Assembly (NCBI GenBank): GCA_036674765.1
Contig: JARVKI010000013.1
Location: 434,001 to 498,000, forward strand
Origin: Seiridium cupressi
Lineage: Eukaryota; Ascomycota; Sordariomycetes; Amphisphaeriales; Sporocadaceae
DNA: 64,000 nt
Direction: 5' to 3'
In this document: piece by piece, positions 57,046-64,000 of the stretch
Position numbering within the stretch: position 1 is the first letter of the stretch
Layout: each line of letters starts with the position of its first letter
Position numbers and translations under genes: made by a program
Notes under the pieces: generated by a model
What the model was told of the DNA's origin: nothing
The model's input: only the letters and a program-made list of their open reading frames with translations
The model's database searches: none

Positions 57046-60000
57046 ATGGCGACCACTACCGAAACTGCACTCAAGGGCGCGAGCGCCGTTGCGCCCGTCA
57101 AGCACCAAGTCCAAGACAAGGTGCCGAAGCGGTTCAGGCAGATCAAGTTCGGTATCCAGTCAAACCAAGATATCGTCAACCAGGCCGTGGTGGAGGTGTC
57201 CGATAGAACCATGTATGACCTCGATCGGGGAAGGGAACCCATTAAGCATGGCCCTTTAGACAAGCGCCTCGGTATATCGGGCAAGCAGGCCACCTGCCAA
57301 ACCTGCGAGCTTAGATTAACAGATTGCCCTGGCCACTTCGGCCATGTTCGCCTGCCACTGCCGGTCTTTCACATCGGTTACCTGAGATTCACCATGAAAA
57401 TCCTACAGGAGATATGCAAAGACTGCTCTCGCGTCCTGCTGACTGAGCCTGAGCGCCGCACGTTCCTCAAGACTCTGCGAAAGGCTCCCGACAACATGAA
57501 TCGCCAGGCAATTCTCAAGAAGATCAACGAGACATGCAGGAAGACTAAGACATGTCCATACTGCGGTGCAACAAATGGTCAGATCCGCAAGGCCGGCCCT
57601 CTCAAGTTGGCCCATGACAAGTTTGTGGCCTTCAACAAGTCCACATCGCAGAAGAAGGTGCCGCCGCAGTCCAAAATCGACTTCGATAACTCCTTCACAG
57701 AAGCTAAGAAGCACAATGCCGACCTGGAGAAGCATGTTCGGAAGGCCATGGAGGATTTGAATCCTCTTCGAGTGTTGAACCTCTTTAAGCAGATCAGCTT
57801 CACAGATTGCGAATTACTAGGTCTAGATCCCACCGAAGGAAGACCTGAGATGTTCCTGTGGCAGTATGTTCCCGCCCCACCCGTTTGCATTCGGCCGTCT
57901 GTCGCACAGGAAGGAGCAAGTAACGAGGATGATCTCACGACCACGCTCAGTCAAATTGTCTTCATCTGCAGTCTTATAAGAGGGGCATTGCAGAAAGGCG
58001 CTAGTTTGCAGACCATCATGGAGCAATGGGACTACCTCCAGCTCCATATTGCCGTCTATGTCAACAGTGATGTCCCAGGTTTGACTAATACGGGCATCGT
58101 CAAGAGTATGAGAGGTTTCTGTCAGCGCTTGAAGGGCAAGCAGGGGCGTTTCCGTGGTAACCTATCCGGAAAGCGTGTCGACTTTTCTGGCCGGACCGTC
58201 ATCTCGCCTGATCCCAATCTTGGTATCGACCAGGTTGCCGTCCCCATCCTCGTCGCCATGAATTTGACGTATCCTGAAAGGGTGCAGCGCGAAAACATCG
58301 AGAAGCTTCGGAAATGCGTCATCAATGGGCCCAGTGTCTATCCTGGCGCGCAGGGAATCATCAAACAAGATGGCGACCTGACTTACAAACAGACTCTGAA
58401 ATTCGGCGACAGAACCAGGCAAGCTAAGGAACTACGTTTCGGTGACGTCGTCGAGCGACATCTCGAAGACAACGACATCGTATTATTCAACCGTCAACCG
58501 TCGCTTCACAAGCTTAGTATCATGAGTCACTTGGTGAAAGTCAGACCCTGGAGGACATTTCGTTTGAACGAATGTGTGTGCAACCCCTACAATGCCGATT
58601 TCGATGGAGACGAGATGAATCTCCACGTTCCACAAACAGAGGAGGCACGAGCCGAGGCCATCAATTTGATGGGCGTCAAGAACAACTTGGCGACACCCAA
58701 GAATGGCGAACCTGTCATTGCTGCGACACAGGATTTCGTCACCGCTGCCTACCTTTTGAGTGGAAAGGATGTTTTCTATGATCGAAAGACGTTCACCTAC
58801 GTCTGCCAGCACATGATGGATGGCAGAACGCATCTTGATCTGCCCCCTCCTGCCATCTTGAAGCCCCAGCGCATGTGGACGGGAAAGCAGGTATTCAGTG
58901 TTTTGATGAGACCCAACAAGGAGTCTCCTGTCAAGGTGAACCTAGATGCGAAATGCAGAGAATACGTCCCTCCGAACAAGTCTTCACCCGATCCCAGGGA
59001 AAGATCACGAGCACCAGATATGTGCCCAAGCGACGGTTGGCTGGTAGTTCGCAATTCGGAGGTCATGTGCGGCAGAATGGACAAGTCAACTGTGGGAGCT
59101 GGCAAGAAGGACTCAATATTCTACGTCATCATGCGAGATTTCGGTCCCGACGAAGCTGTCGTCGCCATGAACCGCCTGGCCAAACTCTGTGCTCGAGCAT
59201 TGACCAATCAAGGCTTTTCCATCGGCATTGGAGATGTGTTCCCGACTGCATCCCTGACCGCAGAGAAGCAGGAGCTGGTGAAGAATGCAGTCAAGAAAAC
59301 GGACCAGCTCATTGCTTCTTATAATGACAAGACACTGCAAAAGGCAGCAGGTTGCTCCATGGAGGAAACGCTAGAGAACTCCATTTCTGGAACTCTCAGT
59401 CACGTTCGTCAAGCTGCCGGTTCGTATTGTATCAAGACATTGAGCACGAAGAATGCCCCCTGGATCATGGCTACTTCGGGGTCCAAGGGTTCAAACATCA
59501 ACGTTGCTCAGATGATTGCTTTGGTCGGACAACAGATTATTGGAGGCTCACGAGTTGCCGATGGTTTCCAAGATCGTACACTGCCTCATTTCCACAAACT
59601 CGCTCGGCAACCTGCAGCCAAGGGCTTCGTGGCAAACAGTTTCTACACAGGCCTTGTACCAACCGAGTTCCTCATGCACGCCATGTCTGGACGTGAAGGT
59701 CTAGTTGATACAGCCGTCAAAACTGCAGAAACTGGTTACATGTCGCGTCGTCTTATGAAGTCCCTTGAGGATTTATCAGCCCAATATGACGATACTGTAC
59801 GAACGTCTGGCGGCCACGTAGTGCAGTTTCAATTTGGTGCGGATAAGCTCGATCCTGTCGATATGGAGGGTTCAGCTGTACCGGTGCATTTCGATCGTAC
59901 TTGGTCACACGCCGAAACTCTCACTTGGGACAATAAAGAACGAGCACTTCTGCCATTTGAAATCCGCGACATCTGTAACTCCATGATTGAGAAGGAGCGA

Positions 60001-61530
60001 GCGCGCTACCTAAGACGAGGTCTCCTCCATGGCGAGCCCCTCGCCTACGAGGACCAATCTGATTACGGCATTGACGAGCACGAAAGTAGTCGACACTTCC
60101 TCCGGACCATCGAGGCATATGTTGAAGGCTTGGCATCACGGCTCGCGAAGGTTCGTGAGGAGTTCGGTCTGGAGGGATATCTTGATAAGCCATATGCCAG
60201 CGCCGCGACTATCGACAAGAAGGAGAAGGGCAAGCCTGCAAGAATTCACAGTGAAAGGGTTGCTAAGGTCTCCAAGCGTACTCTTGTTCATTTTGTGACA
60301 CTTTGCTTGGAGAAATTCAAGAAAGCCCACGTGGAACCTGGTCACGCCGTCGGAGCTGTAGGTGCACAGTCTATCGGTGAGCCAGGTACTCAAATGACCC
60401 TGAAAACTTTCCATTTCGCCGGTGTCGCCGGTATGAGTATCACCCAAGGTGTGCCCCGTATCAAGGAAATCATCAACGCGTCAAAAACCATCAGTACACC
60501 AGTCATCACATGTCCCCTCGAGAACAACAAGCAGATTGAGGCTGCACGCGTGGTCAGAGGTCGCATTGAGAAGACGTTCATTGAGGATATCCTACGACAT
60601 ATAGAAGATGAGTGGGAACCAAATCGAGCGTATATCACCCTCGCCATTGACATGGAAGCCTTGGAGGCCATGAATCTTGGTATTGGTCTGTACGATGTGA
60701 AGAATGCCATCGTAAAGGCCAAGAAACTTAAGATCCTGGAAGGAGATATGAGTGTATATCCAATTGATGGTACTATTGAGATTGTGGTCACTCTCCCCGA
60801 CGAGTCCAAGAGCCGAAGCGTACGCACCAAGACCGAGACACCAGCTGATTTGCTAACTCGCATAAGTCATCTCAAGCGCGTCCTCCCAGCTGTTCCAGTG
60901 TCTGGTTACCCAGAAGCTGCCCGCGCTATCATCCAGACCAGCGAAGGAAAAGCCGATAGACCCGGCGAAGCGCCGCCTTTCATTCACACTGTTCTGGTGG
61001 AAGGGTATGGCCTCCGTCAATGCATGAACACAGAGGGTGTGATTGGCACCAAAGTCATCTCGAACAACGTTATGGAAAACAACCAAGTTCTTGGCATTGA
61101 AGCGGCGCGCACTACCATCGCAAAGGAAATTGGTGATGTCATGGGCGATATGGGTATCGATCCACGTCATATGGAACTGCTTGCCGATGTTATGACATAC
61201 AAGGGCGAGGTACTGGGCATCACGCGATTTGGTCTGTCAAAAATGCGTGACTCTGTTCTGCAACTCGCGTCCTTCGAAAAAACGCCGGACCACCTTTTCG
61301 AGGCCGCTGCTGGCATGAAGGGCGATAGGATTGAAGGTGTCTCGGAGAAGATTATTATGGGACAGACCATGGCGGTCGGAACTGGCGCGTTTCAGGTTGT
61401 GAGAAAGCTCGGTCTCGGCGACCAGCATCTGCAGCGATTGCCCACGGCATTCGAAGACGCGTGGGCTGTCGATGCGAAGGAGAGGAGGAAGTTGAAACCA
61501 AAAAAAGCAATAGCAACGGCGGATGCTTAG
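57046..61530 (+). CDS. rpc1: RNA polymerase III largest subunit (RPC1)
   Basis: Catalytic subunit of RNA polymerase III, which makes tRNA, 5S rRNA and other small RNAs in the nucleus. One uninterrupted exon of 1494 residues. Zinc sites are CQTCELRLTDCPGHFGHVRL and CRKTKTCPYCG. The active-site metal motif is YNADFDGDEMNLHVPQ near residue 515. The bridge-helix and funnel region has SGREGLVDTAVKTAETGYMS near 881, and the GEPGTQMTLKTFHFAGVAGM block follows. The C-terminus (RFGLSKMRDSVLQLASFEKT, then GVSEKIIMGQTMAVGTGAFQ) is that of RPC1, and there are no heptad repeats, so it is not RPB1. The ATG at 57046 (MATTTETALKG) is preferred; an in-frame ATG at 56989 adds 19 residues (MIANTNRPSQT). Absence of introns over 4.5 kb is notable in this intron-rich window. 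Confidence 0.96.
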   Translation: MATTTETALKGASAVAPVKHQVQDKVPKRFRQIKFGIQSNQDIVNQAVVEVSDRTMYDLDRGREPIKHGPLDKRLGISGKQATCQTCELRLTDCPGHFGHVRLPLPVFHIGYLRFTMKILQEICKDCSRVLLTEPERRTFLKTLRKAPDNMNRQAILKKINETCRKTKTCPYCGATNGQIRKAGPLKLAHDKFVAFNKSTSQKKVPPQSKIDFDNSFTEAKKHNADLEKHVRKAMEDLNPLRVLNLFKQISFTDCELLGLDPTEGRPEMFLWQYVPAPPVCIRPSVAQEGASNEDDLTTTLSQIVFICSLIRGALQKGASLQTIMEQWDYLQLHIAVYVNSDVPGLTNTGIVKSMRGFCQRLKGKQGRFRGNLSGKRVDFSGRTVISPDPNLGIDQVAVPILVAMNLTYPERVQRENIEKLRKCVINGPSVYPGAQGIIKQDGDLTYKQTLKFGDRTRQAKELRFGDVVERHLEDNDIVLFNRQPSLHKLSIMSHLVKVRPWRTFRLNECVCNPYNADFDGDEMNLHVPQTEEARAEAINLMGVKNNLATPKNGEPVIAATQDFVTAAYLLSGKDVFYDRKTFTYVCQHMMDGRTHLDLPPPAILKPQRMWTGKQVFSVLMRPNKESPVKVNLDAKCREYVPPNKSSPDPRERSRAPDMCPSDGWLVVRNSEVMCGRMDKSTVGAGKKDSIFYVIMRDFGPDEAVVAMNRLAKLCARALTNQGFSIGIGDVFPTASLTAEKQELVKNAVKKTDQLIASYNDKTLQKAAGCSMEETLENSISGTLSHVRQAAGSYCIKTLSTKNAPWIMATSGSKGSNINVAQMIALVGQQIIGGSRVADGFQDRTLPHFHKLARQPAAKGFVANSFYTGLVPTEFLMHAMSGREGLVDTAVKTAETGYMSRRLMKSLEDLSAQYDDTVRTSGGHVVQFQFGADKLDPVDMEGSAVPVHFDRTWSHAETLTWDNKERALLPFEIRDICNSMIEKERARYLRRGLLHGEPLAYEDQSDYGIDEHESSRHFLRTIEAYVEGLASRLAKVREEFGLEGYLDKPYASAATIDKKEKGKPARIHSERVAKVSKRTLVHFVTLCLEKFKKAHVEPGHAVGAVGAQSIGEPGTQMTLKTFHFAGVAGMSITQGVPRIKEIINASKTISTPVITCPLENNKQIEAARVVRGRIEKTFIEDILRHIEDEWEPNRAYITLAIDMEALEAMNLGIGLYDVKNAIVKAKKLKILEGDMSVYPIDGTIEIVVTLPDESKSRSVRTKTETPADLLTRISHLKRVLPAVPVSGYPEAARAIIQTSEGKADRPGEAPPFIHTVLVEGYGLRQCMNTEGVIGTKVISNNVMENNQVLGIEAARTTIAKEIGDVMGDMGIDPRHMELLADVMTYKGEVLGITRFGLSKMRDSVLQLASFEKTPDHLFEAAAGMKGDRIEGVSEKIIMGQTMAVGTGAFQVVRKLGLGDQHLQRLPTAFEDAWAVDAKERRKLKPKKAIATADA

Positions 61531-62189
61531 AGGGACACGCTGGAGTTCAGGCTTCGTGACTATAACATCGAGGCTAGGGAATGTGGGAAATGATTGATTT
61601 GTTTTGCATTGCGAACAGGCGTTGGGATATCGAGTTGAAGGAGATCGAAACATACTGGTAGATACATTCCTGGGAGTCACATAGTAGACTACCAGGGTTT
61701 CTTACGTTGGATGCCATGAGGAGATGCGATGAAGGACGATGCGATTGGGAGGTGGTTCTACTGCCTCTGCTCAGGTTGCTGGGAGCTGTAAAGTACTTGT
61801 AGAGCACAACCTAGCTCATCTGCTACCAATGTTTGAACGATCGATTGTGACATTTTGATTATTTTGTACCCTGGCGTATTTCGGTCACGAATCGCGGTTC
61901 TCGTCTTTGGTTGGATATTGTTTGCGCATTCCAACCGGGCGCGTCAATATGTCGATTCCATTATTGTATATTATCTCATATGCAGTCAACCACTGAGGCG
62001 TGGCTTACATAAATCAAGACATATTTGAATGGACACTCTCAATGCATTTCAAAAGTCTTATAAATCGCCAACGATCAGGTCTACAATCCATCTACCAGCT
62101 TCATGTTCATTCGTTATTGCAACCCCAACTCAAGCTTCCTTTCTATTCATAACACAAACAACACCAGCACTTGCCAACTTGGTTAGGAT
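61531..62189. other. Convergent 3' flanks
   Basis: Between the tail-to-tail RPC1 and TMEM19-like genes. No gene seen. Confidence 0.55.
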
Positions 62190-63350
62190 TTACGGCCGAA
62201 AGATGTTGTTCAAGGGGATTCCCCAGTACAATGCAGCTCCAGCCATTGCACCAATACTCATGGTAGACGCCATCAGCAAATTGACATCGTTGTTGTCCAG
62301 AATATCATAGCCGCTTTCCGCAATCCTTGTAGGTTTGTGGTCGCCGAAATTTGACGCACGGTGCTTATCATTGGGATCGTACGGGTCCTGTGGGACATCT
62401 TCGATTTCTCCAGCAGTGGCATCCGTCTTTTCGACCGCATCCTTGCCCTCCCCCTTGAGCACAGTGGACTTGACGTCTGCGGTTTTCTTGAAGTGCTCTC
62501 TGGAGTTGGGGTTATCAGCCGTCGACGTGAGCACGCGGAGACCACCATCGCCCTCAACGATCTTGCCTGTTCTCACATCACGCACGCTCTTCTGCAACCA
62601 ACCCCCCAAAAGACTATCCAGAACAGATCCCAGTGCACCCCAGATCACCAGGCTCCATGCGAACGTGGTTTTCTCGCCCGTTGTCCAAGCGTTGCCGCCC
62701 GCCAATGGACCGGTTGTTTTCCCGTTACACATAGGAAGGAATGCCAGTGAAGCTGTGACCATGATCAGGCTACCCAACAAACCTGCCACAAGCCCCCAGA
62801 GGGTGACACCTCCATTGGTACCTCGGGGAACCTTTCTCAGATTCCAGGACGTGATAAGACGCGGGCTGCTCTTCGACAAGATGCCCAACTCGGAGCTGAA
62901 CGTGTCGGCAGCAACGGCGGCGTAGTTTGCGATGATGCCAATGACCAATAGATCGCCCTTGCTCCAGGAATAGCAAAAGGTACCCTGCGGTATCTCACCA
63001 GCGAGTATGGTCTTCTTACGCTGGTCGATCTGGTACGCATGGAGGAGCGTCAGGATCGAGGCGACCAGTGAGTTGGCCAAGACCTGCACGTGCGTCCGGG
63101 GGCCCTCACCACCGGAGCTACCCTGAGAGCTGAGAGTCAGAGAGGCCTTGACATCCTTCTTGATCTTGGTCACGCGCGTGCCGGCGAGGAAAAAGACGCA
63201 GAGCAAGACGAAGGGCAGGTTCCAGGGATGCACGGCATGGGCGCCTGCTGTGAGGGTGGCGGCGACGATACCCGCCGGTGTAAGAGAGTTGTGCGAGTGG
63301 GCGCGATAGATGAGCGCCAGAGTGGCCGGTACGGCGATGATGGCTTTCAT
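62190..63350 (-). CDS. TMEM19/DUF92 membrane protein
   Basis: An integral membrane protein of the TMEM19 (DUF92) family. Plant relatives in this family include phytyl-phosphate kinase VTE6; the fungal role is not known to me. Single exon, 386 residues. Hydrophobic helices begin at the N-terminus (MKAIIAVPATLALIYRA). Family motifs are FFLAGTRVTKIKKDVKASL, VLANSLVASILTLLHAY, NYAAVAADTFSSELGILSKS, PRGTNGGVTLWGLVAGLLGS and LGSVLDSLLGGWLQKS, in the expected order. A charged loop of about 100 residues (NPNSREHFKKTADVKSTVLK and following) precedes a final helix (LLMASTMSIGAMAGAALYWG). The start ATG is close to helix 1, as expected. Confidence 0.93.
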   Translation of the reverse strand: MKAIIAVPATLALIYRAHSHNSLTPAGIVAATLTAGAHAVHPWNLPFVLLCVFFLAGTRVTKIKKDVKASLTLSSQGSSGGEGPRTHVQVLANSLVASILTLLHAYQIDQRKKTILAGEIPQGTFCYSWSKGDLLVIGIIANYAAVAADTFSSELGILSKSSPRLITSWNLRKVPRGTNGGVTLWGLVAGLLGSLIMVTASLAFLPMCNGKTTGPLAGGNAWTTGEKTTFAWSLVIWGALGSVLDSLLGGWLQKSVRDVRTGKIVEGDGGLRVLTSTADNPNSREHFKKTADVKSTVLKGEGKDAVEKTDATAGEIEDVPQDPYDPNDKHRASNFGDHKPTRIAESGYDILDNNDVNLLMASTMSIGAMAGAALYWGIPLNNIFRP

Positions 63351-64000
63351 TTTGTGCCGTGTAGCTGACTATCTCAACTCTGGTGGGCAAATGTTGTGGC
63401 TTGAATCCCGTGAATTCGGCGATGGATGCGTGCTGACATCACATGGGTGCGGCGGTTGCAACGGTTCATAATCCCGTCGGCACCTGGAAGCCAGCTGGTG
63501 GGCCAGGTTCACGCTGGATTTGCCCGTAGCCTCTCACCAATCGTTAATCCCAGCATCATATTATCCCATCATATTTCAGCATCATATCGGCTCTCAAGCA
63601 CGGGCTGTCTCAACGGCGTGCCTCTTCCTCTCGGGCGGTTGGATCCTGGATACGCAAGCATGACGCCACATTTAGAATATCGTCTGCAACGAGCCGGCGG
63701 CTGTTCGCTTCCGAGACCGACACACCGGAACCTTAGGCGTGCAAAACATTTGATGTTTGGGGCGACCACACAATTGGAGATGTCGAGTTGCCGACTTCGC
63801 TGTGTTCCCCAGCCTTCGAATATATCATATTCAGGCTCGTCCCAAGGAACAAATGCACACGCAGCCACAGGACGCCTTACCCGGCGATCGGTCGTACGCC
63901 TAAGACAAGGGCAGTTTTACGACCGAGCTCCATATCGGTGCATGAGACCTGTAACAAAACAGCAGCAATCCAACTGGCCATGCAGCTTCATTGCATGCAA
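63351..64000. other. Intergenic to the window edge
   Basis: Upstream region of the TMEM19-like gene. The 99-codon frame at 63569-63868 has no motif. Any next gene lies beyond the window. Confidence 0.5.

Noticed and set aside
1..64000. A secondary-metabolite gene cluster.
   Set aside because: No polyketide synthase, NRPS, terpene cyclase or cluster regulator is present; the MFS transporter and FAD oxidoreductase are 26 kb apart among housekeeping genes.

Overview
The window is nuclear DNA of a filamentous ascomycete fungus (Pezizomycotina; a Sordariomycete is my inference, not proven). Genes are spaced out on both strands, short introns of about 50-100 nt with GT..AG ends and CTGAC/CTAAC-like branch sites interrupt most of them, and the gene content is fungal: a double GFA-domain protein, a DUF6594 protein, a SUR7/PalI-type protein, a HET-domain remnant and a secreted 201-residue protein. 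I see no tRNA, rRNA, CRISPR array or intact transposon.

Layout. 0-8 kb: an MFS transporter, ATG7 (autophagy E1) and a divergently transcribed dCMP deaminase. 8-13 kb: a tiny membrane protein, a cytochrome b5-fold protein and the mitochondrial protease OMA1. 13-18.6 kb: a looser, accessory-looking stretch with a broken HET-domain gene, an unrecognised 171-residue protein and a DUF6594 protein. 18.6-29 kb: a mitochondrial J-protein, mitochondrial porin (VDAC), asparagine synthetase, the SUMO E2 UBC9 and a putative secreted FAD oxidoreductase. 29-35.7 kb: a gene-poor region with small orphan reading frames, decayed coding fragments, degenerate repeats and a 36-nt poly-T run. 35.7-49 kb: a SUR7/PalI-like protein, a double GFA protein, a large MYND-SNF2-RING ATPase, PEX19, a conserved-looking unknown protein and a mitochondrial ADCK1/MCP2-type UbiB kinase. 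49-64 kb: a gene-poor stretch, a small secreted protein, RAD52 divergent from the largest subunit of RNA polymerase III, and a TMEM19/DUF92 membrane protein.

Most genes are housekeeping and do not form a pathway cluster. Loose themes are mitochondria (OMA1, J-protein, porin, UbiB kinase), protein conjugation (ATG7, UBC9, RING-SNF2), and DNA metabolism or repair (dCMP deaminase, RAD52, SNF2). Exon structures were built by hand so that reading frames close across canonical splice sites; where I say a junction closes, I checked phase and position. Protein lengths follow from those joins. No searches could be run, so family names rest on recognised motifs. I found no convincing new multi-gene system. 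The best leads are the decayed HET gene beside the DUF6594 gene, the possible nuclease-like 171-residue protein, the RAD52 intron that reads in frame, and repeat elements in the ATG7/dCMP deaminase intergenic region.
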